A program made the translations under genes and the position numbers. The notes under the pieces were generated by a model. The model was not told where the DNA came from. It was given only the letters and a program-made list of their open reading frames with translations, and did not search any database. Shown here in pieces: positions 36,011 through 43,432 of a stretch of 64,000 bases of DNA (the stretch's first letter is position 1; each line of letters opens with the position of its first letter). This stretch comes from Mesotaenium endlicherianum (Eukaryota > Streptophyta > Zygnematophyceae > Zygnematales > Mesotaeniaceae): contig WELA01002708.1 in the NCBI GenBank assembly GCA_009602735.1, positions 124,001 through 188,000 on the forward strand, given 5' to 3'.

Positions 36011-36451
36011 ATGGACAGAAGAAAATTCATTGGCGATCTTGGTTCTCCGGTATTGGCTGTTTGTGCAGTATGTTTGGGCGCTTGCAGTAAAGGCGGTAAT
36101 TCCCCCTCCAACGGCAATCCAGGTGGTGGCGGTGGTGTTAACTTTGCTGTCAACCTTAATTCGCAACTGCCGAATGTGGGTGATTCACTGGTACAGAGCG
36201 GTGTAATTGTAGCAAGAGTAGCTGCTGGAAATGCTGTTTCTTCTTTCGCAGCCGTGCAGGTTGCCTGTACACACCAGGGCAATCCTATCAATTATAGCAG
36301 CAACGGAAACAAGTTTGTTTGTCCAACCCATGGATCCCAGTTCAACACTAATGGCAGTGTCATCAATGGCCCTTCAACCGGTGGAACCATCACCGCCCTT
36401 AAAGTGTATAATATAGCCATTAGCGGCTCTACTATGACAATCACAGGATAA
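36011..36451 (+). CDS. Rieske [2Fe-2S] lipoprotein with Tat-like signal
   Basis: The 146-aa protein begins MDRRKFIGDLGSPVLAV with a twin-arginine motif, followed by lipobox LGAC (Cys25) and a Gly/Asn/Ser-rich linker. The Rieske domain has both cluster-binding boxes, VACTHQGNPI and FVCPTHGSQF, giving the two Cys and two His ligands. It should be an exported electron carrier anchored to a membrane. No cytochrome or oxygenase gene is adjacent, so its partner is unknown. Tat export fits cytoplasmic cluster insertion before transport. Confidence 0.9.
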   Translation: MDRRKFIGDLGSPVLAVCAVCLGACSKGGNSPSNGNPGGGGGVNFAVNLNSQLPNVGDSLVQSGVIVARVAAGNAVSSFAAVQVACTHQGNPINYSSNGNKFVCPTHGSQFNTNGSVINGPSTGGTITALKVYNIAISGSTMTITG

Positions 36452-36454
36452 TTT

Positions 36455-36550
36455 TTCAATTCGGCAATTCGACAATTAAATAATGATTGAGGGGATGTTA
36501 AATTATTAATTCACCATTGTCGAATTGCCGAATTACCAAATTGTCGAATT
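36455..36550. repeat. Dispersed AT-rich palindromic repeat, family B (copy 2)
   Basis: Left arm AATTCGGCAATTCGACAAT and right arm ATTGTCGAATTGCCGAATT are perfect inverted repeats around an AT-rich centre. A further TTGTCGAATT lies at the right. It starts three bases after the Rieske stop and runs into the aguA stop codon. Confidence 0.88.
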
Positions 36551-37586
36551 ATTTCGGTTCTTGCTGACTGAGGCAATGAAAACTGCCAAGCCCCCATATA
36601 ATGTCGGTAGAATCAATGCCTACTACTTCCCTGCTTGGGAAAGTTGCTGCAATGATGGACAACGCCTCGTCGTCTTTCCTGCACTGGTAAGTAGGAACGA
36701 TCACGTGTTTGTTGCTGATATAAAAATTGGCATACGATGCAGGTAAACGCTGGTCTTCATACACCACTGCATCGGGCATGGGCAATTCTATGATGTTGAG
36801 TTGCTTACCGCTGAGTAAGCGCATTTGTTTTAATTGTTTGAGGTTGGTTTGCAGCAATTCGTAGTTTTCATCCTGCTTATCGGTTTCCACTACGGTTAGT
36901 ACCGTGTCTTCGTTCACAAAACGGATGGTATCATCGATATGTCCATCGGTATCATCGCCTACGATCCCTTCATCTACCCATAATACCTGTTCCATACCAT
37001 AATAATCGCAGAGGTATTTTTCTACCTGCGCCTGGTTGAGATGCGGGTTACGGTTGGGATTGAGCAGGCAACAAGTAGAAGTGAGTATCGTTCCTTTACC
37101 ATTGAATTCTACTGACCCGCCTTCCATTACAATACCAGGATGATATACCGGGATGTTGAAATGTTTGCCAATTAATGTGGGTATCACATCGTCCAGCTCA
37201 TAAGGAGGGTATTTGTTGCCCCAGGCATTGTAGTTCCAGTCAACGATTACTTTTCTTTGTGCGGCATGAGGGTTGACGAGGAAAGCAGGGCCATGATCCC
37301 TGCACCAGGCATCATTGGTGGGGTGCAGGAAAAATTCAACCTGCTGCATATCAACGCCTGCTTTTTGCAACTGTTCAACAGCAAAAGCTTTCATGGCTTC
37401 ATCTGTTACATTGATGCGCACTTTCTCGCTCAATGCGAGGTATTTCACAAACAATGAATAGTTCGGATAGATGGTATGGATCTTACCGGGCCAACTGGCT
37501 TCTTTATGTGGCCAGCTGAGCCAGGTGGCTTCGTGCGGTTCAAATTCTGCCGGGAAATAATAACCGGCTTCTTTCGGTAATTTCAA
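36549..37586 (-). CDS. aguA: Agmatine deiminase
   Basis: The 345-aa protein converts agmatine to N-carbamoylputrescine and ammonia, in the arginine-to-putrescine route. It has the family's features: ATWLSWPHKEASWPG near the start, WCRDHGPAFLVN, EGGSVEFNGKGTILTS, CCLLNPNRNPHL, and the C-terminal GLGSFHCLSQQEP with the catalytic Cys. It is 14 bases downstream of aguB, which performs the next step. Its stop codon touches the family B repeat. Confidence 0.95.
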   Translation of the reverse strand: MKLPKEAGYYFPAEFEPHEATWLSWPHKEASWPGKIHTIYPNYSLFVKYLALSEKVRINVTDEAMKAFAVEQLQKAGVDMQQVEFFLHPTNDAWCRDHGPAFLVNPHAAQRKVIVDWNYNAWGNKYPPYELDDVIPTLIGKHFNIPVYHPGIVMEGGSVEFNGKGTILTSTCCLLNPNRNPHLNQAQVEKYLCDYYGMEQVLWVDEGIVGDDTDGHIDDTIRFVNEDTVLTVVETDKQDENYELLQTNLKQLKQMRLLSGKQLNIIELPMPDAVVYEDQRLPASYANFYISNKHVIVPTYQCRKDDEALSIIAATFPSREVVGIDSTDIIWGLGSFHCLSQQEPK

Positions 37587-37600
37587 ATGATGTAGTTTAA

Positions 37601-38476
37601 TCAGTCTTCGTCGATGTATCTTTTGGTAACGGGCTGGTAAGAATCGATACGCCTGTCGCGCATGAAGGGCCAGTGTGTTCTGTAACGATCGGTTGCAGTG
37701 GTATCGATCTCAACAACGGCCACTTCTTCTGCATCATGCGATGCTTTGTACAATAAGCTGCCGAAGGGATTGCTCACAAAAGAACCGCCCCAGAATTTCA
37801 TGGCGCCGTTTTGCTCGAGTCCTACCCTGTTTACGCTCACTACGTGTACACCATTGGCCACTGCATGGCTGCGCTGGATGGTTTGCCAGGCATTGTATTG
37901 TTCTGTATTGGTGGCTTCATCCTGCGAAGTAGCCCAGCCAATGGCTGTGGGATAAAATAATATTTCCGCACCCATGAGCGAAGTGATGCGCGCAGCTTCG
38001 GGATACCATTGATCCCAGCAGATCAACACACCCAGTGTGGCATATTTTGTTTTGAATATTTTATAGCCGAGATCGCCGGGCGTGAAATAGAATTTTTCAT
38101 AGTAAGCCGGGTCATCGGGGATATGCATTTTACGATACTTACCTAAGTACGTGCCATCGGCGTCAAGCACGGCTGTTGTATTGTGGTAAAGTCCCTGCGC
38201 CCTCTTTTCAAAAAGCGAAGCAATGATCACCACGTTCAGCTCGGCAGCTACTTTGCTCAATGCATTGGTAGAATCGCCCGGTATGGGTTCGGCCAACTGG
38301 AAGTTCTCATAATCTTCCACATCGCAGAAATACAGCGAAGTAAACAATTCCTGCAAACAAACGATCTGTGCGCCTTTGGCCGCCGCTTCCCTGATCTTTA
38401 CAATGGCTTTGGCAAGGTTCTCCGCTTTGTTGGCGGTACAACTGGTTTGCACCAGGCCTATTTTTACTTTTGACAT
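37601..38476 (-). CDS. aguB: N-carbamoylputrescine amidohydrolase
   Basis: The 291-aa nitrilase-fold enzyme hydrolyses N-carbamoylputrescine to putrescine. The Glu-Lys-Cys triad is visible: Glu in CLQELFTSLYFC, Lys in KYRKMHIPDDP, and Cys in LICWDQWYPEAAR. Length and the VGLEQNGAMKFWGGSFV segment fit AguB. It is the first gene of the aguB-aguA pair on the minus strand, and the two form a complete agmatine-to-putrescine pathway. Confidence 0.95.
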   Translation of the reverse strand: MSKVKIGLVQTSCTANKAENLAKAIVKIREAAAKGAQIVCLQELFTSLYFCDVEDYENFQLAEPIPGDSTNALSKVAAELNVVIIASLFEKRAQGLYHNTTAVLDADGTYLGKYRKMHIPDDPAYYEKFYFTPGDLGYKIFKTKYATLGVLICWDQWYPEAARITSLMGAEILFYPTAIGWATSQDEATNTEQYNAWQTIQRSHAVANGVHVVSVNRVGLEQNGAMKFWGGSFVSNPFGSLLYKASHDAEEVAVVEIDTTATDRYRTHWPFMRDRRIDSYQPVTKRYIDED

Positions 38477-38483
38477 ATTCTTT

Positions 38484-38599
38484 CAATTAGTCAATTTGAC
38501 AATTCGGCAATTCGACAATGAGATAATTAACCAATTCTACAACTTGTTTGAGTAATATATACATTATCAAATTGTCGAATTGCCGAATTGGCTAATTAT
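38484..38599. repeat. Dispersed AT-rich palindromic repeat, family B (copy 3)
   Basis: Arms CAATTAGTCAATTTGACAAT / AATTCGGCAATTCGACAAT on the left and ATTGTCGAATTGCCGAATT on the right flank a 40-bp AT-rich centre. The right edge is three bases from the bshB1 stop codon. The left edge lies about seven bases before the aguB start. Confidence 0.88.
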
Positions 38600-38601
38600 A
38601 T

Positions 38602-39333
38602 TCAGGTTGTTTGTTGAATAATCGAATCGAAACTCTTCAATCCCAATACTTTCTCAGAAATATATCCTTCTGCATAAGCAACGCCTATTCTTTTACCCAG
38701 CATCATGGCGCGCGCTTTTACTGTTTCCATGAATTGCGGGGTGGAGATATAGGTTTGGGGTTCATCGGTACCCGGACTGTTGAACTGTGTGGTATAGGCC
38801 AGCACCGCTTCAATCTTTTTCTCCATGAAGACCGAAATATCTATCACAAAAGAAGGCTGTATGAAGCGGTCCTGGATATAATGGAACACATATTTGGGGC
38901 GCCAGGCTTCCTGTGGCTGGCCCTTGCTGTCTGTTGTTTCTATCTTACGCAGTCCGGCCAGGAATGCGGCATCAGCCACCAATTTGGCGCTGCGACCGTG
39001 ATCGGGATGGCGGTCTTCGGGTGCGTTGGCCAGTACGATCTCCGGTTGATATTGCCGGATGGCGGCAATCACTTTGCGCAGGTGGGCTTCGTCGTTCAGG
39101 AAAAAGCCGTCGGCCATGCCCAGGTTCTCCCGGATGTGCAGGCCCATGACCTTTGCAGCCGCTGCTGCCTCGGTTTTACGGGTGTCGGCAGTACCGCGGG
39201 TACCCAGTTCTCCCCTGGTGAGGTCAATGGCCCCCACTTTTTTACCTTCTGCAATAGCTGCCATGAGTGTGCCTGAGCAGCCCAGTTCTATATCATCGGG
39301 GTGAACACCAAAAGCCAGTATATCTAATTTCAT
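38602..39333 (-). CDS. bshB1: Bacillithiol biosynthesis deacetylase BshB1
   Basis: The 243-aa LmbE/PIG-L-type zinc hydrolase removes the acetyl group from GlcNAc-malate in bacillithiol synthesis. It has the zinc motif GVHPDDIELGCSGTL, EDRHPDHGRSAKLVADAAFLAGL, and PSFVIDISVFMEKKIEAVLAYTTQF. The start MKLDILAFG at 39333 is standard for the family, rather than the longer frame to 39357. A -7 element follows at 39355. A bacilliredoxin at 47.3 kb supports use of this thiol. Confidence 0.93.
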   Translation of the reverse strand: MKLDILAFGVHPDDIELGCSGTLMAAIAEGKKVGAIDLTRGELGTRGTADTRKTEAAAAAKVMGLHIRENLGMADGFFLNDEAHLRKVIAAIRQYQPEIVLANAPEDRHPDHGRSAKLVADAAFLAGLRKIETTDSKGQPQEAWRPKYVFHYIQDRFIQPSFVIDISVFMEKKIEAVLAYTTQFNSPGTDEPQTYISTPQFMETVKARAMMLGKRIGVAYAEGYISEKVLGLKSFDSIIQQTT

Positions 39334-39354
39334 TAATAGTATGATTGTAGGCCG

Positions 39355-39362
39355 CAAAGATA
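39355..39362 (-). promoter_or_regulatory. Predicted -7 element of bshB1
   Basis: Minus strand TATCTTTG (exact TAnnTTTG), 21 bases before the bshB1 start and directly after the higA stop. Confidence 0.5.
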
Positions 39363-39363
39363 T

Positions 39364-39729
39364 TTATACATTTTCCAAAATAAAATTTCCATCCACTCCC
39401 AATTTCTCGTGTACCGCTTTCAGGAAAGGAATATCAGGCTTTCGTTTGCCATTGAGTATTTGGGAAAGTTTTGCCGTTCCCATATTCAGCATTTCCGCAA
39501 GCTTGGCTTGCGTAATATTCATTTCATCTATCTTCTCCTGTACAATGGAATTAACGGTTACAGGCAAAGGCATAATTTCTAAAACGTGATCTTCGTAATA
39601 TTCAATAGCTTTTGACAGTTCTTCAATCTTAGTGGCGTCCCTGGTTGTAATATTTTTTTCACCCTTATTCATAAGGGCATACACTTCATGTAAGGCCTTC
39701 TTGTATTCTTTGTTGTTCGTAATTTTCAT
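39364..39729 (-). CDS. higA: HigA-type antitoxin with helix-turn-helix
   Basis: The 121-aa protein has an N-terminal helical region and a C-terminal HTH domain (MNITQAKLAEMLNMGTAKLSQILNGKRKP, about residues 70-98). This is the layout of HigA antitoxins encoded after HigB. It should bind and neutralise the toxin and repress the promoter. The gene is six bases downstream of higB. The pair looks more AT-rich than its neighbours, consistent with horizontal gain. Confidence 0.88.
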   Translation of the reverse strand: MKITNNKEYKKALHEVYALMNKGEKNITTRDATKIEELSKAIEYYEDHVLEIMPLPVTVNSIVQEKIDEMNITQAKLAEMLNMGTAKLSQILNGKRKPDIPFLKAVHEKLGVDGNFILENV

Positions 39730-39735
39730 AACCCT

Positions 39736-40050
39736 TTATTTATACGTAATATTTCCCGCTCCAATAGTTTTATTAACCCTGTCATACTCTTTATGCGTAC
39801 CGAACCAAAGAATAAAAACAGTGCGGGCTTTGAATATTATCAACGTTATTAACTTGAAGTCATTCCCCTTAATATTAAAACAGTACCTGTCATTTCCCAC
39901 TGCATCTACACTATTGAAGTACTTTTTTACGTCGGCAAAGTTTTTCCAGTCCACTCGTTTCGTTATATCATACCACGTATTCAATGGGTCGGCCGCTGTT
40001 GGGTACTTTTTCGCATAGCGTTCAATAGTAGTTTTGGAAATGATGACCAT
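39736..40050 (-). CDS. higB: HigB-type toxin (type II toxin-antitoxin, RelE superfamily)
   Basis: The 104-aa protein matches the HigB toxin family. It has DPLNTWYDITKRVDWKNFADVKKYF, VGNDRYCFNIKGNDFKLITLIIF and the C-terminal FGTHKEYDRV. HigB toxins are ribosome-dependent mRNA endonucleases. The toxin gene precedes the antitoxin gene, the usual order for higBA. An exact -7 element ends five bases before the ATG, implying a leaderless transcript. Confidence 0.9.
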   Translation of the reverse strand: MVIISKTTIERYAKKYPTAADPLNTWYDITKRVDWKNFADVKKYFNSVDAVGNDRYCFNIKGNDFKLITLIIFKARTVFILWFGTHKEYDRVNKTIGAGNITYK

Positions 40051-40055
40051 TTATG

Positions 40056-40063
40056 CAAATTTA
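40056..40063 (-). promoter_or_regulatory. Predicted -7 element of higBA
   Basis: Minus strand TAAATTTG (exact TAnnTTTG), five bases before the higB start. Confidence 0.5.
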
Positions 40064-40149
40064 AGAAAATGAAATAATTTAGAAAAATGAAATAAAAGTA
40101 TATAAAATAGCCCGAAAAGGCGGCTGAAACGCAATAAGTCCGTCGGCAG

Positions 40150-40680
40150 CAATCTGCTGCATGTTAAGTGGAAGTTTACAACATAACAGGTAGAAATGTG
40201 TCGTACGGCAAGCAGAGATTCGCCGCGTGGCAGGTGATTTTGTTTCGCATAGCAAATAGAAATATGCTGGAACTTAAGTGGGGATCTGCCGCTTAGCAAG
40301 TGAAGGACCATCACCTGTTGAACAGATATTCGCTGCACACCGGGTGAGGAAGTGCCAATTGGTACGCATCTATATACGGCTCATTGCTAATGGAAACAGG
40401 CGGCATAGTAAGCAGCAGCCCCTGGCCTGTTCAATGAACAAGCTTCGCATGGTAAGTGAAGATTCTCCGCACAACAGGCAACACGCCTCCACCTAATTGG
40501 TGAAAGATTACCGCTTGTTCGATGGAAATATGTCGTTTGTTCAGTGGGAATATGCCGCTTAATGAGTGAAAATTCACCGCTGAGTTAGTAAAAATTCGCC
40601 ACTCAGTCAGCAAAATATTTGCACTTACGTCGTGTAAACTTGGCGCTAACCATGTTTGGAACTTTCACAAATGGTGTTCT
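40150..40680. repeat. Array of about 23 degenerate 22-bp direct repeats in a 670-bp gene-free stretch
   Basis: Between higB and sulP the sequence can be cut into consecutive units of 21-24, mostly 22, bases. The rough consensus is CCGC-TTAGTNAGTG-GAAATAT. The clearest run is about 40510-40640: units starting ACCGCTTGTTC, GTCGTTTGTTC, GCCGCTTAATG, ACCGCTGAGTT, GCCACTCAGTC. There are no unique spacers, so it is not a CRISPR. The two minus-strand frames inside (40051-40338, 40431-40613) are translations of the repeat and unlikely genes. Confidence 0.75.
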
Positions 40681-40720
40681 GGCCATTCTACGTTATTCAT
40701 TAACTACCTCAGACAGGTCG

Positions 40721-42271
40721 TTAATGAACGGCGGTTACATCCACTTTGGCAATCCCTTTCAATGTCAGCGAAATATTGCGGTCTGCTGCTTTGTTGGCGT
40801 ATTCACTGATGATCTCCAGGATATCATAATCAATAAAATTACACTCGCTGCCGTCGATGGTCAGCAATGTATCTTCCGGAATCTGGTCCAACGACCTTTG
40901 TAAATTCACTTTATTGAGGAAGCTTACGTTGGAGTTCAGTTTAATCAGGTAGCTGCCTGTTCCACTTGTTTGGGAATGCATGACCCGGTATTCTGCTTTG
41001 AAGTTGTTACGGATAATGAAGTATGTGGAAACCAGCAGGCCAATGCTTACACCTATTAACAAGTCTGTTGCGAGGATCACCACTATGGTAATGATGAATG
41101 GCAGGAACTGTTTCCAACCCAGGTTCCACACGTTCCTGTACAGTTTGGGTTTGGTGAGGTTGTAGCCTGTTATCAGCAGGATGGCGGAAAGCGAGGCATA
41201 GGGAATGGCATTCAACACAAAGGGAACCAGTAAAACGGAGAGCAATAAAAAAAGTCCATGTGTGAAAGCAGATAACTTTGTTCTGGCGCCGGCATCTACA
41301 TTGGCAGAACCTCTTACCACCACTGCTGTAATGGGAATGGCCCCCAGGAAACCACAGGTCATATTACCTATTCCCTGTGCAATAAGCTCGCGGTTAGGAG
41401 GTGTGATCCTGTTGCGGATATCTAATTTGTCAATGGCTTCTATGCAAAGCAGTGTTTCCAGTGTGGCGAGTAGTCCGATGGTAATGCCATCTTTCCATAT
41501 TTCCGTACTTGTTAAAACCTGCGACAGATCGGGAAAAGAGATATTTGAAAAAATATTGGCAGGAATATTCACCAGTTGAGATGGCTTGAATGCCAGGTGC
41601 GAACCGATTTTGCTGAACAGGATGCTGGCGAGGATACCCACCACAACAATCAGTAAGGGGGTTGGCACAATCTTTATCTTTTTGGCAAAAGGTTGTTGCA
41701 ATACGATCAACAAAGCCAGGGAAATAAACGAAAGGAGCACCACGCCGGCTGTAGTATGATGTCCGAAATTCCGGAAGCTGGCAGCCAGTTTTTTGGAAGA
41801 GAATAGTCCGAGGAACCCGCTGGTCCAGAAGTCGGGCTGGTCATAACCCAATGCAATGGGCACTTGTTTGGAAATGAGGATGATGCCAATGGCTGCCAGC
41901 ATTCCCTTGATGACAGCCGATGGAAAATAACTGGCAATGGTTCCTAATTTCAAAACCCCGAGCAGCACCTGGAAAAGACCTGCTATGATAACCGTCAGCA
42001 GAAAGATTTTATAGTTACCCAGCGAAATAATAGAGGCCGCCACCAGGGTGGTGAGACCCGCCGCGGGCCCTGATACCGCTAGTTGTGAACCACTTACTAG
42101 TGCAACTACCAGTCCGCCTATGATACCTGATAAAAGCCCTGCATAAAGCGGGGCGCCTGAAGCCAGTGCAATGCCCAGGCAAAGTGGCAATGCTACGAGG
42201 AAGACGGATAAACCGGCCGGCAGATCATACTTAAGCCATACTAACCTGTAATACCTGATTTTCCGTCTCAT
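40721..42271 (-). CDS. SulP-family inorganic anion transporter with STAS domain
   Basis: The 516-aa protein has the SLC26/SulP fold: DLPAGLSVFLVALPLCLGIALASGAPLYAGLLSGIIGG near the N-terminus and about 11-12 hydrophobic segments. The C-terminal STAS-like segment (about residues 435-516) includes TLLTIDGSECNFIDYDILEIISEYA. SulP proteins move sulfate, bicarbonate or other anions; the substrate is not evident. No carbonic anhydrase gene is adjacent. The STAS part is a little short but ends naturally. Confidence 0.92.
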   Translation of the reverse strand: MRRKIRYYRLVWLKYDLPAGLSVFLVALPLCLGIALASGAPLYAGLLSGIIGGLVVALVSGSQLAVSGPAAGLTTLVAASIISLGNYKIFLLTVIIAGLFQVLLGVLKLGTIASYFPSAVIKGMLAAIGIILISKQVPIALGYDQPDFWTSGFLGLFSSKKLAASFRNFGHHTTAGVVLLSFISLALLIVLQQPFAKKIKIVPTPLLIVVVGILASILFSKIGSHLAFKPSQLVNIPANIFSNISFPDLSQVLTSTEIWKDGITIGLLATLETLLCIEAIDKLDIRNRITPPNRELIAQGIGNMTCGFLGAIPITAVVVRGSANVDAGARTKLSAFTHGLFLLLSVLLVPFVLNAIPYASLSAILLITGYNLTKPKLYRNVWNLGWKQFLPFIITIVVILATDLLIGVSIGLLVSTYFIIRNNFKAEYRVMHSQTSGTGSYLIKLNSNVSFLNKVNLQRSLDQIPEDTLLTIDGSECNFIDYDILEIISEYANKAADRNISLTLKGIAKVDVTAVH

Positions 42272-42345
42272 ATTTTATACCCTCAAAACAATGTAGACCC
42301 TTGTGGTAAACAATTTTGCCGTTACAAGATAAGGTTTTTAACAAA

Positions 42346-42371
42346 AAATCCCGCTCTGCAGAGCGGGATTT
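42346..42371 (-). terminator. Intrinsic terminator of rpmE2
   Basis: Perfect stem AAATCCCGCTC/GAGCGGGATTT with loop TGCA. On the minus strand it is followed by TTTTTTGTT, after the rpmE2 stop. Confidence 0.85.
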
Positions 42372-42394
42372 CATTATCAGAACTAGTGATAAGT

Positions 42395-42646
42395 TTATTT
42401 CTTTTTCTCGTAACGCTTCTTGAACTTGTCGATACGACCTGCAGTATCTACCAGCACATTCTTACCAGTATAGAAAGGATGTGACATGTTGGAAATCTCC
42501 AGTTTTACCAGGGGGTATTCTTTACCATCTTCCCACTGGATGGTTTCTCTGGTAGCAGCAGTAGAGCGGCTCAGGAATGCATAACCGTTACTCATGTCCT
42601 TGAAGACAACAAAACGATAACTTTCAGGATGGATACCTTGTTTCAT
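42395..42646 (-). CDS. rpmE2: 50S ribosomal protein L31 type B
   Basis: The 83-aa protein starts [21 protein letters not shown] and lacks the four zinc cysteines of type A L31, as expected for type B (zinc-free) L31. It has the conserved [17 protein letters not shown] and ends in a basic tail ([13 protein letters not shown]). Type B is the standard form in Bacteroidota. Its leader, about 50 nt, holds a small hairpin that might be regulatory. Confidence 0.96.
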   Translation of the reverse strand: MKQGIHPESYRFVVFKDMSNGYAFLSRSTAATRETIQWEDGKEYPLVKLEISNMSHPFYTGKNVLVDTAGRIDKFKKRYEKKK

Positions 42647-42664
42647 GGTTTCTATTTTAAGGTG

Positions 42665-42682
42665 GTACGGATTTGGCCGTAC
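42665..42682 (-). promoter_or_regulatory. Leader hairpin upstream of rpmE2
   Basis: Inverted repeat GTACGG-ATTTGG-CCGTAC lies between the predicted -7 element and the L31 start. It could be an autoregulatory leader, but six base pairs is weak evidence. Confidence 0.3.
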
Positions 42683-42699
42683 GATTATTTAAGAGCTGG

Positions 42700-42707
42700 C
42701 AAAGGTA
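42700..42707 (-). promoter_or_regulatory. Predicted -7 element of rpmE2
   Basis: Minus strand TACCTTTG (exact TAnnTTTG), 53 bases before the L31 start codon. Confidence 0.5.
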
Positions 42708-42711
42708 AGTA

Positions 42712-42749
42712 CAATTAGGCAATTGGCCAATTTGGAAATTTGCCAATGA
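42712..42749. repeat. Decayed family B-like AT-rich palindrome
   Basis: CAATTAGGCAATTGGCCAAT followed by TTGGAAATTTGCCAAT has the spacing and GGCAATT words of family B but many changes. It ends 10 bases from the yajQ stop. Confidence 0.5.
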
Positions 42750-42758
42750 TTGGGTGCA

Positions 42759-43250
42759 TCAACTTTTCATGTTTATGAACTGTAGCGGGATGCCGAAATT
42801 GCCGGCCTTGCATTTGGCTATAACATCTTGAAGATCATCGATTTTCTTGGCGGTAACCCGGATAATATCGTCCATAATGGCCGCCTGCACCTTCAGGCCG
42901 CTGTCTTTGATCATTTTGACGATCTTTTTGGCGTCGTCCTGCTTCAGGCCATTCCGCACGGGTACCTCTTTCTTCACCACTTTCCCGCTGGGATAAGCGT
43001 CTTTATCAAAATCGAAAGCACTGGCATCAATACCCTGCTTCATAGCGCGACTGATGAGCACATCGATGAGCTGTTTCATCTTCATATCACTTTCGACTTC
43101 CAGAGACACCACAAAATCTTTTTTGTTCAGTTCCACCACCACCGGCGAATCGCGGAAATCGAAACGGCCGCTTATTTCTTTCTTAACTGTATTGATGGCA
43201 TTATCGAGTGTTTGCAGGTCTACTTTGCTGGCAATATCAAATGACGGCAT
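42759..43250 (-). CDS. YajQ-family nucleotide-binding protein
   Basis: The 163-aa protein starts MPSFDIASKVDLQTLDNAINTVKKEI and has FDFRDSP, KEVPVRNGLKQDDAKKIVKMIKDSGLKVQAAI and the closing QFINMKS. This is the complete YajQ pattern of two ferredoxin-like domains. Family members bind nucleotides; a Xanthomonas relative binds cyclic di-GMP and acts in transcription control. The start at 43250 is used instead of the longer frame to 43277. It lies 14 bases after a -7 element. Confidence 0.94.
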   Translation of the reverse strand: MPSFDIASKVDLQTLDNAINTVKKEISGRFDFRDSPVVVELNKKDFVVSLEVESDMKMKQLIDVLISRAMKQGIDASAFDFDKDAYPSGKVVKKEVPVRNGLKQDDAKKIVKMIKDSGLKVQAAIMDDIIRVTAKKIDDLQDVIAKCKAGNFGIPLQFINMKS

Positions 43251-43264
43251 AAACAAAATTTTAA

Positions 43265-43272
43265 CAAATATA
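43265..43272 (-). promoter_or_regulatory. Predicted -7 element of yajQ
   Basis: Minus strand TATATTTG (exact TAnnTTTG), 14 bases before the yajQ start. Confidence 0.5.
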
Positions 43273-43276
43273 GCCA

Positions 43277-43305
43277 TAAAAAAGGCCCCGATGGAAATCG
43301 GGGCC
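43277..43305 (-). terminator. Intrinsic terminator of the outer-membrane beta-barrel gene
   Basis: On the minus strand, GGCCCCGAT/ATCGGGGCC with a four-base loop is followed by TTTTTTT. It lies 128 bases after the 43433 stop and directly before the yajQ promoter. Confidence 0.85.
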
Positions 43306-43432
43306 GCCGTCTATATAATGCACATGAGAAAAAACAAATTTAATGTTGCGAATGTGGATGGAATCAACCAGATAAAATTGCTAAAAGATGATGAACGGAC
43401 ATACGCCTATTCAAATGGATCATTCCTCTTAA

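Noticed and set aside
40051-40613. Minus-strand frames of 95 and 60 codons in the higB-sulP gap
   Set aside because: They translate the 22-bp repeat units, giving quasi-periodic peptides (xxIFHxL), and have no promoter or known domain. The repeat period is not a multiple of three, so no frame is maintained.
40150-40680. CRISPR array
   Set aside because: Units are contiguous and degenerate with no spacers, and no cas genes are present in the window.
43310-43432. Small gene between the terminator at 43277 and the beta-barrel gene stop
   Set aside because: A plus-strand frame starts near 43321, but it runs antisense into the beta-barrel gene, has no -7 element and shows no protein features.
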